Of a stretch of 64,000 nt of DNA, positions 30,769 to 40,370 are shown piece by piece. This stretch comes from Flavobacteriales bacterium (lineage in GTDB: Bacteria > Bacteroidota > Bacteroidia > Flavobacteriales > TMED113). Below the pieces are notes generated by a model. It did not search any database, was not told the DNA's origin, and saw only the letters and a program-made list of their open reading frames with translations. Every line of letters begins with the position of its first letter. The first letter of the stretch is position 1. A program made the translations under genes and the position numbers. The DNA lies in contig PBCX01000011.1 of the NCBI GenBank assembly GCA_002718035.1, forward strand, positions 1 to 64,000, written 5' to 3'.

Positions 30769-32055
30769 TTATTTACAGTATTTTAATTTTTCTACAGAAA
30801 AAAAAGTATTTTTTACTAATTTCTCCTCTATTCTTAATAATTGATTATATTTTGCAACTCTATCTGTTCTTGAACATGAACCAGTTTTAATTTGTGAGCA
30901 TCTAAATGCAACAGCCAAATCAGAAATAAAAGTATCTTCTGTTTCTCCAGATCTATGACTCATGATAGTAGTAAAATTATTTTCTTTAGCAAAAGTCATT
31001 GTATTAAATGTCTCAGATAAAGTTCCTATTTGATTTGGTTTAATTAGAATTGAATTTGAAGCCTTATTCGAAACACCTTTTTTTAATCTTTTAATATTTG
31101 TAACGAATAAATCATCTCCAACTAATTGAACTTTTTCCCCTATTTGTTCTGTTAAATTTATCCAACCATCCCAATCATCTTCATGTAAGCCATCTTCAAT
31201 TGAAAAAATGGGATACTTGTTAGTCCAATTTTTCCAAAAGCCAACCATTTCACTTGAACTCAAAATATCACCATTATTAAAACAATAATTATTGTTTTTA
31301 TAAAACTCAGATGATGCAGCATCAATAGCTAAATAAATATCTTCACCGGCCTTGTATCCGGATTTTTCAATAGCAAGTAGAATTAAATCTAACGCTTCTT
31401 CATTGGTCTTTAAATTAGGAGCAAAGCCACCCTCATCTCCAACGTTGGTTGAAAACCCTTTAGATTTTAAAACACCTTTAAGATTATGAAAAACCTCTAC
31501 TCCCATAATTAACGCTTCCTTAAATGTTCTCGCGCTTGTTGGAGCTATCATAAACTCTTGTACATCAACTAAATTATCAGCATGACTTCCTCCGTTTAAA
31601 ATATTCATTAATGGAATTGGTGTTGTAACTGATTGATTACTTTTACAAAAAGTTGATAAATATTCAAATAATTCAATTTCTTTAATTTGAGAAGCAAGTC
31701 GTGCAACCGCTAATGATATAGGAAGGATTGAATTTGCTCCAAATAAAGATTTATTGTCAGTTCCATCTAATTGACACATTTTAAAATCTATCTCTTCTTG
31801 ATCAAAAACACTCATTCCAATGATTTGATTTTTTAATTTATTTTCTATAATATCAATCACTTTACTTACTCCTTTACCCATTAAAGAATTACCACCATCC
31901 CTTAATTCAATAGCTTCATACTTTCCAGTTGAAGCTCCAGATGGGATAGATGCTCTTGCAAAATTATTTTTAGAAAAAATATCAACTTCAATTGTTGGAT
32001 TTCCTCTAGAGTCAAAGATTTGTCTAGCTTTAATATTTTCAATTTTATTAGTCAT
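30769..32055 (-). CDS. eno: Enolase
   Basis: The 428-residue protein contains the enolase signatures ARQIFDSRGNPTIEVD at the start, SGASTGKYEA (the mobile loop), NVGDEGGFAPNL, IEDGLHEDDWDGW (Mg ligands) and MSHRSGETEDTFISDLAVA. It dehydrates 2-phosphoglycerate to phosphoenolpyruvate in the cytoplasm. Catalytic Lys is in LIKPNQIGTL. The start codon overlaps the carA 3' end by 8 bp, and gltA follows two bases later, so these three are translated from one message. Length is typical and nothing is missing. Confidence 0.96.
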   Translation of the reverse strand: MTNKIENIKARQIFDSRGNPTIEVDIFSKNNFARASIPSGASTGKYEAIELRDGGNSLMGKGVSKVIDIIENKLKNQIIGMSVFDQEEIDFKMCQLDGTDNKSLFGANSILPISLAVARLASQIKEIELFEYLSTFCKSNQSVTTPIPLMNILNGGSHADNLVDVQEFMIAPTSARTFKEALIMGVEVFHNLKGVLKSKGFSTNVGDEGGFAPNLKTNEEALDLILLAIEKSGYKAGEDIYLAIDAASSEFYKNNNYCFNNGDILSSSEMVGFWKNWTNKYPIFSIEDGLHEDDWDGWINLTEQIGEKVQLVGDDLFVTNIKRLKKGVSNKASNSILIKPNQIGTLSETFNTMTFAKENNFTTIMSHRSGETEDTFISDLAVAFRCSQIKTGSCSRTDRVAKYNQLLRIEEKLVKNTFFSVEKLKYCK

Positions 32056-33160
32056 TTCCTAAGAATATTTTCATGTTTTGAATAAATTGATCAAACAAAT
32101 ACCTTGAGTCGTGAGGACCTGGAGAAGATTCTGGATGATATTGAACAGAAAAAAAAGGTTTGTTTATAAATTTTATCCCCTCAATAGTATTATCATTTAA
32201 ATTTCTGTGAGTAATTTCTATATTATTTTTTCCAAATAAAGAATCTTCATCAATAGAAAAACCATGATTTTGGGATGTTACTTCACATCTTTTTGTCTTT
32301 AAATTAATAACAGGGTGATTTACTCCTCTATGACCATTATGCATCTTATATGTCCTTAAACCACTGGCTAATGCAATTAACTGATGACCTAAACATATAC
32401 CAAAAATCGGTATATTTTTTTCTATAATGTCTTTAATATTACTAATAATATTTTTCATGGAAGATGGGTCACCAGGCCCGTTTGAAAAAAAAATACCAGA
32501 TGGTTTCCAATCAAAAACTTCACTTGGATTAGTGTTATATGGGAAAACTTTAATGAAGACATCTCTTTCTTCTAAAGAATTAAGAATGTTTTTTTTAACA
32601 CCGAAATCATATACCGCAACTCTATATTTTGACTTTTCATTACCTAAAAAATAAGATTGATCAACCGAAACAAATGAGGACAAATCTAAACCTTTCATTG
32701 AAGGTGTTTTTAATAATTCTTCTTTTAAAGAATCTAACTTATCAACTTCTGATGAAATTAAAACATTCATTACTCCTTTATCTCTTATATAATTAACAAG
32801 TGATCTTGTGTCAACCTCAGAAATCACAAAAATATTTTCTTTTTCAAAGTAATCTTTTATATTTCCGTTTGAATTAGCCCTTGAGTTATCTAAATTAAAA
32901 TCTTTGCAAATTAAACCCGATATTTTCATAGAGTTTGATTCAACTTCGTTTAAATTATAACCATAATTTCCTATGTGAACATTTGTTGTGATTACAATTT
33001 GGCCATAATAAGATGGATCAGTAAAAACCTCTTGATAACCTGTCATTCCAGTGTTAAAACAAATCTCACCAACTGATGTTCCTTTTTTACCGGCACATTT
33101 ACCATAAAAAATTGTTCCATCTTCTAATAGTAACACAGCTTTTGATAATTTTTTTTTCAT
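32048..33160 (-). CDS. carA: Carbamoyl-phosphate synthase small subunit
   Basis: The 370-residue protein has the CarA-specific N-terminal domain (VGEICFNTGMTGYQEVFTDPSYYGQIV) and a C-terminal class I glutamine amidotransferase with Cys in GICLGHQLIALA and the His-Glu pair in FSVQYHPESSPGPHD. It supplies ammonia to CarB for carbamoyl phosphate used in pyrimidine and arginine synthesis. No carB is in the window, so the subunits are separately encoded here, as is common in Bacteroidota. It begins 19 bp beyond the terminator after rplQ, so some read-through or a weak promoter inside 33161-33178 must drive it; I do not see a clear one. Confidence 0.95.
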   Translation of the reverse strand: MKKKLSKAVLLLEDGTIFYGKCAGKKGTSVGEICFNTGMTGYQEVFTDPSYYGQIVITTNVHIGNYGYNLNEVESNSMKISGLICKDFNLDNSRANSNGNIKDYFEKENIFVISEVDTRSLVNYIRDKGVMNVLISSEVDKLDSLKEELLKTPSMKGLDLSSFVSVDQSYFLGNEKSKYRVAVYDFGVKKNILNSLEERDVFIKVFPYNTNPSEVFDWKPSGIFFSNGPGDPSSMKNIISNIKDIIEKNIPIFGICLGHQLIALASGLRTYKMHNGHRGVNHPVINLKTKRCEVTSQNHGFSIDEDSLFGKNNIEITHRNLNDNTIEGIKFINKPFFSVQYHPESSPGPHDSRYLFDQFIQNMKIFLGND

Positions 33161-33178
33161 TTATATTTTTTTATAAAA

Positions 33179-33208
33179 AAAGGACAAAACCAAGAGGCTT
33201 TGTCCTTT
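33179..33208 (-). terminator. Strong terminator closing the ribosomal superoperon
   Basis: On the minus strand AAAGGACAAAGCC - TCTT - GGTTTTGTCCTTT makes a 13-bp stem with one G-T pair and a four-base loop, followed by a T-rich stretch. It lies 32 bp beyond the rplQ stop and separates it from carA. Confidence 0.9.
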
Positions 33209-33240
33209 AAATAATTGTAATTAATATTTATTTATAACTA

Positions 33241-33933
33241 CTATTTGTCTTCAGCCTTGTCTTTTTTTTCTTCAGCAGGAGTTTCCTCAGCAGGAGTTTC
33301 CTCAGCAGGAGTTTCCTCAGCAGGAGTTTCCTCAGCAGGAGTTTCCTCAGCAGATACCTCTTCAGCAGGAGCTTCCTCAGTAGATGCCTCTTCAGCAGGA
33401 GATTCCTCAACAGGATTTTCCTCAGCAGATACCTCTTTAGCAGAAGCTTCTTCAGATTTAGTATCTAAATTAGATTTTGTTTTATCAGAAACATTATCTT
33501 GTTTATTAGCTGTAGACTTTGATCTTCTTGACCTTCTTGTTTTCTTTTTATCATCAGTGTTATTTTGATATGTATCATTAAAATCAACTAATTCAATAAA
33601 ACACATTTCAGCAGAATCACCTAATCTTTTTCCTAACTTAATTATTCTTGTATAACCTCCGGGTCTACTTGATACTTTTTCAGAAATATTTGAAAAAAGC
33701 TCAGTGATAGCTTCCTTGTTCTTTAATTTAGAAAAAACAACTCTTCTAGAATGAGTTGAATCAATTTTTGATTTCGTAATAATAGGCTCAACAAAAGATC
33801 TAAGTACTTTTGCTTTAGCTACTGTTGTTTTAATTCGTTTATGTAATATTATTGAACACGCCATATTTGAGAGCATAGCTCTTCTATGGCTTGAAGTTCT
33901 ACTTAATGATTTCTTTTTATTTCTGTGCCTCAT
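33241..33933 (-). CDS. rplQ: 50S ribosomal protein L17 with long acidic repetitive tail
   Basis: Residues 1 to about 122 are a normal L17 ([23 protein letters not shown] at the start; [22 protein letters not shown]), which lines the exit tunnel region of the 50S subunit. The rest (about 123-230) is an added tail: first basic ([16 protein letters not shown]), then strongly acidic, and finally an Ala-Glu-Glu-Thr-Pro repeat of five near-perfect units before a charged end. Typical L17 has about 120 residues, or about 160 in many Bacteroidota. The gene ends the superoperon and follows rpoA by four bases. Confidence 0.95.
   Translation of the reverse strand: MRHRNKKKSLSRTSSHRRAMLSNMACSIILHKRIKTTVAKAKVLRSFVEPIITKSKIDSTHSRRVVFSKLKNKEAITELFSNISEKVSSRPGGYTRIIKLGKRLGDSAEMCFIELVDFNDTYQNNTDDKKKTRRSRRSKSTANKQDNVSDKTKSNLDTKSEEASAKEVSAEENPVEESPAEEASTEEAPAEEVSAEETPAEETPAEETPAEETPAEETPAEEKKDKAEDK
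33271..33352. repeat. 15-bp in-frame tandem repeat in rplQ
   Basis: GCAGGAGTTTCCTCA (plus strand) is repeated about five times with no change, encoding EETPA units on the minus strand. More degenerate copies continue to about 33440. The high identity suggests recent slippage expansion, so copy number may vary between strains. Confidence 0.9.
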
Positions 33934-33937
33934 TTTA

Positions 33938-34930
33938 CTATTCTTTTTCTAATTTATATTTTTCTAAATCCATACCAAAGGTTAAGTTTTTTTCTTCAAC
34001 TAAAGCATCAAGCTCAGTTAGTGACTTTTTACCAAAATTTCTAAATTTCATTAAGTCATTTCTGTTATATGAAACTAAGTCACCTAAAGTATCAACTTCT
34101 GCAGCTTTCAAACAATTTAAGGCTCTGACAGACAAATCCATATCAACTAATCTTGTCTTTAATAATTGTCGCATGTGAAGTGACTCTTCATCATATTCAT
34201 CTTCTTTTGAAGAGCCATCAGTTTCAATTGAAATCCTTTCATCAGAAAATAACATAAAGTGATGAATTAAAATTTTTGCTGCTTCAGTTAATGCATCCTT
34301 TGGAAGAATTGAACCGTCTGTAAAAATTTGAAAAACTAGCTTTTCGTAATCTGTTTTTTGTTCAACTCGGTAATCTTCAATGGAATACTTTACATTTTTA
34401 ATTGGAGTAAATATAGAATCCATCGGAATAGTTCCAACAGGAACATCGGATTTTTTATTTTCCTCAGAAGATACATAACCTCTTCCTTTATCAATACATA
34501 TTTCAAAATCTAACTTAACACCTTTATCCTTAGTACAAATATGTAAATCAGGGTTCAAAACTTGAAAACCTGAAATGAACTTACCTATGTCACCAGCATT
34601 AATCACTTCCTGATTAGAAATAGATACTTTAACGACCTCAGAATCAAATTCCTCTACTTGCTTTTTAAGTCTGATTTGCTTTAAACTTAAAATAATTTGA
34701 ACAACATCTTCAACAACACCATCAATGACTGAAAACTCATGATCAACACCATTGATTCTAATGGAAGTTATAGCATAGCCTTCTAATGAAGAAAGTAATA
34801 CTCTTCTCAAAGCATTTCCAATAGTTAGTCCGTATCCGGGTTCCAGTGGTCTAAACTCAAAATCTCCTTGAGATTCTGTAGACTTAACCATTATAACTTT
34901 TTCAGGTTTAATAAAATTTAGTATTGACAT
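33938..34930 (-). CDS. rpoA: RNA polymerase subunit alpha
   Basis: The 330-residue protein has the N-terminal assembly domain (about 1-235: [28 protein letters not shown]) and a C-terminal domain (about 250-320: [23 protein letters not shown], then [24 protein letters not shown]) that contacts DNA and regulators. It is in the usual alpha-operon place between rpsD and rplQ. The 35-bp gap to rpsD is the largest inside the superoperon. Residues that contact UP elements are not clearly conserved, so I cannot say how well it binds them. Confidence 0.98.
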   Translation of the reverse strand: MSILNFIKPEKVIMVKSTESQGDFEFRPLEPGYGLTIGNALRRVLLSSLEGYAITSIRINGVDHEFSVIDGVVEDVVQIILSLKQIRLKKQVEEFDSEVVKVSISNQEVINAGDIGKFISGFQVLNPDLHICTKDKGVKLDFEICIDKGRGYVSSEENKKSDVPVGTIPMDSIFTPIKNVKYSIEDYRVEQKTDYEKLVFQIFTDGSILPKDALTEAAKILIHHFMLFSDERISIETDGSSKEDEYDEESLHMRQLLKTRLVDMDLSVRALNCLKAAEVDTLGDLVSYNRNDLMKFRNFGKKSLTELDALVEEKNLTFGMDLEKYKLEKE

Positions 34931-34965
34931 AATATTTATTTTTTTAAAGTTTTTATTAAAAATTA

Positions 34966-35571
34966 TTACTTTGAATATAATTCAACAATTAATTGTTCTT
35001 GTATATTTTCAGGAATTTGATTCCTTTCTGGATAATTTAAATATTTTCCAGACATCTTATCAGGATTCCATTCTAACCAGTCAACCATTTCCCTATTTAT
35101 AGATAAAGAGTTGGTTATACATTCTAAAGACTTAGATTTCTCTCTAACTGAAACAATATCACCAGGCTTCAATGAATAAGAAGGTATATTAACAACATAT
35201 CCATTTACAGTTATATGTTTGTGTGAAACCAATTGTCTAGCTCCGCTTCTAGTATTTGAAAGACCAAACCTAAAAACAGTGTTATCTAATCTTGATTCAC
35301 AAAAAACTAATAACGCCTCCCCAGTTACCATTTTACTTTTAGATGCTTTTTTAAAAAGATTAGAAAATTGTTTTTCTAAAATTCCATAAGTATACTTAGC
35401 TTTTTGCTTCTCTGAAAGCTGAATTGCATACTCAGATTTCTTACCTCTTCTCTTTGAAACACCATGTTGTCCAGGGGGATAATTCTTTTTTTGAAGATAC
35501 TTATCAGGTCCAAAAATTGGATCACCGAATTTTCTTGCTATTTTTGTTTTAGGTCCTATATATCTAGCCAT
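34966..35571 (-). CDS. rpsD: 30S ribosomal protein S4
   Basis: The 201-residue protein starts [16 protein letters not shown] and has the S4 RNA-binding domain from about residue 92 ([34 protein letters not shown]). It binds the 5' domain of 16S rRNA early in assembly and in many bacteria represses the alpha operon at its mRNA leader. The zinc-binding cysteines of some S4 forms are absent, so this is the zinc-free type. It is 14 bp after rpsK. Confidence 0.98.
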   Translation of the reverse strand: MARYIGPKTKIARKFGDPIFGPDKYLQKKNYPPGQHGVSKRRGKKSEYAIQLSEKQKAKYTYGILEKQFSNLFKKASKSKMVTGEALLVFCESRLDNTVFRFGLSNTRSGARQLVSHKHITVNGYVVNIPSYSLKPGDIVSVREKSKSLECITNSLSINREMVDWLEWNPDKMSGKYLNYPERNQIPENIQEQLIVELYSK

Positions 35572-35585
35572 AATTTATTATATTT

Positions 35586-35972
35586 TTATACTCTTCTTCT
35601 TTTAGGTGGTCTACAACCGTTATGAGGAGCGGGAGTAACATCAATAATTTCTGTTACTGAAATACCACATCCATCTATAGCTCTTACAGCAGACTCTCTA
35701 CCGTTACCAGGTCCTTTTAAATAAACCTTAACCGATCTTAAACCAGCTTCAAAGGCTACTTTCGCACAATCTTCAGCGGCAACTTGTCCAGCATAAGGGG
35801 TGTTTTTTTTAGAACCCCTAAAACCTTGTTTTCCGGCAGATGACCAGCTAATAACCTCTCCCGAGCCATTAGTCATAGATATTATTATATTATTAAAGGT
35901 AGAACTTATGTATGCAAAACCATTAGAATCTACCCTAACTTTTCTTTTCTTTTTATTTTTTGTATTAGCCAT
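35586..35972 (-). CDS. rpsK: 30S ribosomal protein S11
   Basis: The 128-residue protein shows the S11 core ([28 protein letters not shown]-type strand pattern) and the conserved C-terminal [18 protein letters not shown]. It sits on the platform of the small subunit with S6 and S18. Its gene follows rpsM by seven bases, the standard alpha-operon order. Confidence 0.98.
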   Translation of the reverse strand: MANTKNKKKRKVRVDSNGFAYISSTFNNIIISMTNGSGEVISWSSAGKQGFRGSKKNTPYAGQVAAEDCAKVAFEAGLRSVKVYLKGPGNGRESAVRAIDGCGISVTEIIDVTPAPHNGCRPPKRRRV

Positions 35973-35979
35973 TTAATAT

Positions 35980-36357
35980 TTATTTAGTTGCTTTCTTTTT
36001 ATTTGCAATTGTTTTTTTCTTGCCCTTTCTTGTTCTTGAATTATTTTTTGTTTTCTGACCTCTTAGAGGAAGACCTAACCTATGTCTTATACCTCTTTGA
36101 GATCCAATATCCATAAGTCTTTTAATACTTAATTGTATTTCTGACCTTAATTCTCCTTCAATTACATAATCATCTGTAACAATTTTTCTGATTTTTGTTA
36201 ACTCATCATCAGTCCAATCCTGAACTTTTTTATTTAAATCTACTTTTGCTTTTAACAAAATCTCTTTAGACCTACTTGGTCCTATTCCGAATATATAAGT
36301 TAAACTTATAACTCCTCTTTTATTTTTTGGTATATCAACACTTGCTATTCTAGCCAT
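35980..36357 (-). CDS. rpsM: 30S ribosomal protein S13
   Basis: The 125-residue protein has the S13 N-terminal domain ([25 protein letters not shown]) and the C-terminal basic tail starting at [22 protein letters not shown] that reaches the tRNA in the P site. It lies in the head of the 30S subunit. It begins 18 bp after rpmJ. Length is normal. Confidence 0.98.
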   Translation of the reverse strand: MARIASVDIPKNKRGVISLTYIFGIGPSRSKEILLKAKVDLNKKVQDWTDDELTKIRKIVTDDYVIEGELRSEIQLSIKRLMDIGSQRGIRHRLGLPLRGQKTKNNSRTRKGKKKTIANKKKATK

Positions 36358-36375
36358 TACTAAAAATTTAAATTA

Positions 36376-36492
36376 TTAACCTTGTCTTTGTTTAAACCTT
36401 GGATTAAGTTTATTTATAACATATAATCGTCCTTTTCGACGCACTAATTTACAATCTGAACTTCTTTTTTTTACTGAAACTCTTTTTTTCAT
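36376..36492 (-). CDS. rpmJ: 50S ribosomal protein L36
   Basis: This 38-residue gene is absent from the ORF track because of size. It starts with ATG at 36492 and ends TAA at 36376: [21 protein letters not shown] then [16 protein letters not shown]. The fold is that of L36, but of the four zinc ligands only one Cys (C14) is left and the rest are replaced. It is therefore the zinc-independent (C-minus) type. It lies between infA and rpsM, its usual place. Confidence 0.95.
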   Translation of the reverse strand: MKKRVSVKKRSSDCKLVRRKGRLYVINKLNPRFKQRQG

Positions 36493-36496
36493 AGTT

Positions 36497-36712
36497 TTAA
36501 TATCTAAATGTTATACGCCCCTTTGATAAATCATAAGGTGACATTTCTAATTTTACTTTATCCCCAGGTAATAATCTTATATAATGCATTCTCATTTTAC
36601 CAGAAATATGAGCTGTAATAACATGCCCATTTTCTAACTCAACTCTAAACATTGCATTAGATAATGATTCTTTAATTATTCCATCTTGTTCAATTGAAGC
36701 TTGTCTTGCCAT
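36497..36712 (-). CDS. infA: Translation initiation factor IF-1
   Basis: The 71-residue protein is an S1-like OB-fold ([29 protein letters not shown], then [22 protein letters not shown]) with the standard IF-1 ending. It binds the A site of the 30S subunit with IF-2 and IF-3. The gene is three bases after map. Confidence 0.97.
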   Translation of the reverse strand: MARQASIEQDGIIKESLSNAMFRVELENGHVITAHISGKMRMHYIRLLPGDKVKLEMSPYDLSKGRITFRY

Positions 36713-36715
36713 AAT

Positions 36716-37489
36716 TTATTTACTTAAAGATTCATCAATTAAATTAAAAGGAGTCAAAACTTCTACTCCATCATCAGTTATCGCTACTGTATATTCAAAA
36801 TGTGCAGAAGGCTTTCCATCTTTGGTCTTAATAGTCCAACCATCTTCATCTGTAATAATATCTTTTAAACCAAGATTTATCATGGGTTCAATCGCCAAAA
36901 CAAAACCAGATTTAATTAACATACCACTATTTTTTTTTCCATAATTTGGAACCTCAGGTGGCTCATGTAAAGCTTTCCCAACACCATGACCTACTAATTC
37001 CCTAACAACACCGTATCCAAAAAATTCAGCATAGTTTTGAATAGCATAACCAATATCTCCAAGATAGTTCCCAACTTTTGCAACAGAAGTAGCTTTATCA
37101 AGACATTCTCTTGTAATTTCTAAAAGCTTTTTGTTTTCATTCGACACATCTCCTATTTCATAGGTGAAGGCACAATCGCTAAAATAACCTTCTAAAATAA
37201 CTCCACAATCAATGGACAAAATAGTACCTGAGATTACATTTTTTTTATTTGGGAGTCCATGCACGACCTCACAATCCGGAGAAACACATAAAGTATTTGG
37301 AAATCCATTATATCCTTTAAAGGCTGGCACTCCACCATTGTCTCTGATAAACTCCTCAGCTAAATTATCTAAAAATAAAGAACTAACACCTGGCTTAGTA
37401 TATTTAGCCAATTCAGCATGAGTCCTAACTAATAAAGAAGAACTTTTTCTTATAAAATCTATATCTTTTTTTGTTTTTAACATAATCAT
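36716..37489 (-). CDS. map: Methionine aminopeptidase, type I
   Basis: The 257-residue enzyme removes initiator Met from new proteins. The metal-binding residues are present in order: Asp in ILSIDCGVILEG, Asp in YFSDCAF, His in LVGHGVGKALHEPPEVPNYG, Glu in LAIEPMIN and Glu near the end (HFEYTVAI). The start at 37489 (MIMLKTKKD) is two bases after the secY stop; a second ATG two codons later is also possible. It has no N-terminal SH3 or zinc-finger extension, so it is the short type Ia form. Confidence 0.96.
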   Translation of the reverse strand: MIMLKTKKDIDFIRKSSSLLVRTHAELAKYTKPGVSSLFLDNLAEEFIRDNGGVPAFKGYNGFPNTLCVSPDCEVVHGLPNKKNVISGTILSIDCGVILEGYFSDCAFTYEIGDVSNENKKLLEITRECLDKATSVAKVGNYLGDIGYAIQNYAEFFGYGVVRELVGHGVGKALHEPPEVPNYGKKNSGMLIKSGFVLAIEPMINLGLKDIITDEDGWTIKTKDGKPSAHFEYTVAITDDGVEVLTPFNLIDESLSK

Positions 37490-37491
37490 CT

Positions 37492-38835
37492 TTACATCAT
37501 TGATTTACCCTTTATTCTTCCTCCCTTCATTAAACCATCATAATGTCTATTTAATAAATAACTTTCAATTTGCTGTAACGTATCTAAAACTACTCCAACC
37601 ATAATCAAAAGAGAAGTTCCACCATAAAATAAGGCAAACTGAGGACTAACACCTAACATTCCAGCAAAAGCCGGTAAGATTGCTACAAAAGCTAAAAATA
37701 AGGATCCCGGTAACACAATTCTAGACATAACAGAATCAAGATATTCTGCTGTTTGCCTACCTGGCTTTACACCCGGAATAAAACCACCATTTCTTTTCAT
37801 ATCATCAGCCATTTGTGAAGAATTAACGGTAACAGCTGTATAAAAATATGTAAACGCAACAACCATCCAGAAATAAATAAAATTATACCAAAAACCAAAC
37901 ATAGAATCAGGAGATGCAAATGTAGTGTACAGCCACATTGAAAAACCTCCAGTAGTATTAGGGTCTGGAGCACCACCAAATCCAGAAAATGTCATGGGTA
38001 AAAACATCAAAGCTTGTGCAAAAATTATAGGCATAACACCAGCGGCATTCACCTTGAGAGGAATATATTGTCTAACTCCCCCAAATTGACGATTACCGAC
38101 AACTCGTTTAGCAAATTGAACTGGTATTTTCCTTGTTCCCTGAACCAATAAAATTGATATTAAAATAACTAGCAATAAAAATAAAACTTCAATTAACATT
38201 AATATTAATACTCCACCAGTATCAGCAAGTTTGGTCGTAAATTCTTGTACAAAAGAAATAGGTAATGCAGCAATAATACCAATCATAATTAAAAGCGAAA
38301 TACCATTTCCAATCCCTCTTTCAGTAATTCTTTCACCAATCCACATTGCAAATAGGGTTCCTGTAATTAAAACAATATATGATGTCCACCATGCTGAGGA
38401 GGAAATTTGAATACCATATGCAGATAGAGCGGTTAAATAACCTGGGGCTTGAACTGCACAAATTGCAATAGTTAAATATCTAGTTAACTGATTAATTGTA
38501 TTTCTACCACTTTCACCTTCTTTTTGTAATTTTTGAATGTATGGCAAACCTATTCCTAATAATTGAATTACAATTGAAGCAGAGATGTAAGGCATAATTC
38601 CAAGAGCCATAATTGATGACTGAGAAAAAGCACCACCCGTAAATAAGTCTAAAATACCTAATAATCCTTCCTGACTTTGTTCAGTAAATTTTTGCAGAGC
38701 ACCCCTATCAACCCCTGGTAAAGTAACAAAAGCACATATTCTATAAATTAAAACAAAACCCAGAGTAACATAAATCCTAGATCTTAATTCTTCGATCTTA
38801 AAAATATTCTTTATTGTTTGTAATAAACCTTTCAT
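37492..38835 (-). CDS. secY: Protein translocase subunit SecY
   Basis: The 447-residue channel subunit has ten transmembrane helices. Family motifs are RIYVTLGFVLIYRICAFVTLPGVD at the start, TGGAFSQSSIMALGIMPYISASI (plug and TM2 region), GERITERGIGNGISLLIM and the NPEEMADDMKRNGGFIPGVKPG-type cytoplasmic loop (here NSSQMADDMKRNGGFIPG). With SecE and SecG, not in the window, it forms the inner-membrane pore for signal-peptide proteins. It overlaps rplO by a single base. Confidence 0.97.
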   Translation of the reverse strand: MKGLLQTIKNIFKIEELRSRIYVTLGFVLIYRICAFVTLPGVDRGALQKFTEQSQEGLLGILDLFTGGAFSQSSIMALGIMPYISASIVIQLLGIGLPYIQKLQKEGESGRNTINQLTRYLTIAICAVQAPGYLTALSAYGIQISSSAWWTSYIVLITGTLFAMWIGERITERGIGNGISLLIMIGIIAALPISFVQEFTTKLADTGGVLILMLIEVLFLLLVILISILLVQGTRKIPVQFAKRVVGNRQFGGVRQYIPLKVNAAGVMPIIFAQALMFLPMTFSGFGGAPDPNTTGGFSMWLYTTFASPDSMFGFWYNFIYFWMVVAFTYFYTAVTVNSSQMADDMKRNGGFIPGVKPGRQTAEYLDSVMSRIVLPGSLFLAFVAILPAFAGMLGVSPQFALFYGGTSLLIMVGVVLDTLQQIESYLLNRHYDGLMKGGRIKGKSMM

Positions 38836-39284
38836 TAACTGATTATATTAATTTTTCCACCTTTTTCTTCAATTATTCTAACTGATGTTTTAGAGAACTT
38901 ATGAGCAAAGATTTCAATTTTTGAGTCGAAATTACCATCACTTAAAATTTTTACTTTCTCATTCTTTTTTATTAAACCTAAATTAATCATAGTATCAAAG
39001 TCTAACTTACCTTTTATTTTCTTTTCCTCAACTAATTTTTGAATTCTTCCTAAGTTAAGAGGTGAGAAAACTTTTCTATTTGGACTAAAAAATCCAAATT
39101 TTGGAACTCTTCTTTGAAGAGGCATTTGCCCACCCTCAAATCCTATTTTTTTTGAGTAACCTGATCGAGATTTTTGTCCTTTATGCCCACGTCCAGCGGT
39201 CGTTCCTCCTGATGCCTGTCCTCTAGCAATTCTCTTTCTGTTTTTAACAGAACCAATACTTGGTTTTAAATTTGATAAATCCAT
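38835..39284 (-). CDS. rplO: 50S ribosomal protein L15
   Basis: The 149-residue protein has the glycine-rich N-terminal segment (RGQASGGTTAGRGHKGQKSRSG) that threads into 23S rRNA and the C-terminal globular domain. It is a late-assembly component near the peptidyl transferase centre. Its stop shares one base with the secY start. The gene follows rpmD by nine bases. Confidence 0.97.
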   Translation of the reverse strand: MDLSNLKPSIGSVKNRKRIARGQASGGTTAGRGHKGQKSRSGYSKKIGFEGGQMPLQRRVPKFGFFSPNRKVFSPLNLGRIQKLVEEKKIKGKLDFDTMINLGLIKKNEKVKILSDGNFDSKIEIFAHKFSKTSVRIIEEKGGKINIIS

Positions 39285-39293
39285 AATAAAAAA

Positions 39294-39473
39294 TTATAAT
39301 TCTTTTGTTTGAACTAAATGTGAAACGGTGTTAACCATTCCTAAAATTTGTGGCGAGGCCTCAACTTCAACAAAACTATTAATTTTACCAAGACCTAGGG
39401 CAACTAATGTTCTTTTCTGATTCTCAGGCCTTCCTATTTTACTCTTTAATTGTTTAATTCTTATTTTTTTCAT
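39294..39473 (-). CDS. rpmD: 50S ribosomal protein L30
   Basis: The gene is just below the cutoff of the ORF track (59 residues). It runs from ATG at 39473 to TAA at 39294 and reads MKKIRIKQLKSKIGRPENQK, then RTLVALGLGKINSFVEVEAS and a short end. SKIGRPENQKRTLVALGL is the L30 signature. It lies between rpsE and rplO, as expected. Confidence 0.96.
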   Translation of the reverse strand: MKKIRIKQLKSKIGRPENQKRTLVALGLGKINSFVEVEASPQILGMVNTVSHLVQTKEL

Positions 39474-39478
39474 TTTCT

Positions 39479-40003
39479 CTAACCATTAAATACTTTTTCT
39501 AAACTAATTCCTCTAGCAGACGCGATTTTTGCAGCACTTCTTAAATTAATTAATGCAAGAAAAGTAGCTTTTACAACATTATGAGGATTAGAAGAACCCT
39601 TGGACTTAGATAAAATATCTTTTATTCCTACACAATCCATAATTGCACGCATCGCTCCACCTGCAATAACACCTGTACCACTGGAAGCTGGTCTCATAAA
39701 AACAGTTGCGCCTCCAAATTTTCCATATTCTTCATGAGGAATTGATCCGTTAATAATAGGGATTCTCATTAAATTTTTCTTAGCGTTCTCTAATCCTTTG
39801 GCAATAGCTGAAGTAACTTCACCAGCTTTACCAAGACCATATCCAACAACACCATTTTTATCACCTACTACAACTATTGCAGAAAAAGTAAAGGTTCTCC
39901 CCCCTTTTGTTACTTTAGTTACACGTTGGATACCAACAACTTTTTCTTCAAGCTCTAAACCACTTGGCTTTACATATTCAATTATATCTTTGTATTTCTT
40001 CAT
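39479..40003 (-). CDS. rpsE: 30S ribosomal protein S5
   Basis: The 174-residue protein has an N-terminal double-stranded RNA-binding domain ([30 protein letters not shown]) and the C-terminal domain with [24 protein letters not shown]. It lies at the mRNA entry and affects decoding accuracy. The loop VTKGGRTF, where spectinomycin-resistance changes occur in other bacteria, looks wild type. It begins nine bases after rplR. Confidence 0.98.
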   Translation of the reverse strand: MKKYKDIIEYVKPSGLELEEKVVGIQRVTKVTKGGRTFTFSAIVVVGDKNGVVGYGLGKAGEVTSAIAKGLENAKKNLMRIPIINGSIPHEEYGKFGGATVFMRPASSGTGVIAGGAMRAIMDCVGIKDILSKSKGSSNPHNVVKATFLALINLRSAAKIASARGISLEKVFNG

Positions 40004-40012
40004 AAAAAATTA

Positions 40013-40360
40013 TTAAAATTTTAAACCCTCTTTTCTTGCACTTTCTGCTAATGACTTTACTCTACCATGGTATAAATATCCATTTCTATCAAAACAACAT
40101 TGTTTGACTCCTTTTGATAAAGCCATCTTTGCAATATTTTTACCAACTTCCTCAGATTGCTTGACTTTGTTACCTTTAAATGACTTAGATAACGAAGATG
40201 TTGAACAAATTGTTTGATTTAATTCATCATTAATTATTGATGCATATATTTCTTTATTACTTCTAAAAACTGTAAGACGCGGAATGTCAGAAGTTCCAAA
40301 TAAAATCTTCCTGATTCTTTTCTTAATTCTTACTCTTCTGTACTGTTTTGTTAATTTCAT
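40013..40360 (-). CDS. rplR: 50S ribosomal protein L18
   Basis: The 115-residue protein has the basic N-terminus (RRVRIKKRIRKILFGTSDIPRLTVFRSNKEIYASIIND) and the C-terminal FDRNGYLYHGRVKSLAESARKEGLKF. It binds 5S rRNA with L5 in the central protuberance. The gene is ten bases after rplF and nine before rpsE. Confidence 0.98.
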   Translation of the reverse strand: MKLTKQYRRVRIKKRIRKILFGTSDIPRLTVFRSNKEIYASIINDELNQTICSTSSLSKSFKGNKVKQSEEVGKNIAKMALSKGVKQCCFDRNGYLYHGRVKSLAESARKEGLKF

Positions 40361-40370
40361 TTATATAATT

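Noticed and set aside
33271-33352. Short regular repeats resembling a CRISPR-like array
   Set aside because: Units are adjacent with no spacers, in frame within rplQ, and 15 bp long; no cas genes are near.
33245-33568. Plus-strand ORF of 107 residues (Ser/Ala/Gly-rich) and minus-strand ORF 33228-33410 (Leu/Arg/Lys repeat)
   Set aside because: Both are readings of the rplQ 15-bp repeat in wrong frames; they have only repeat-driven composition and no family pattern, while the L17 frame is clearly real.
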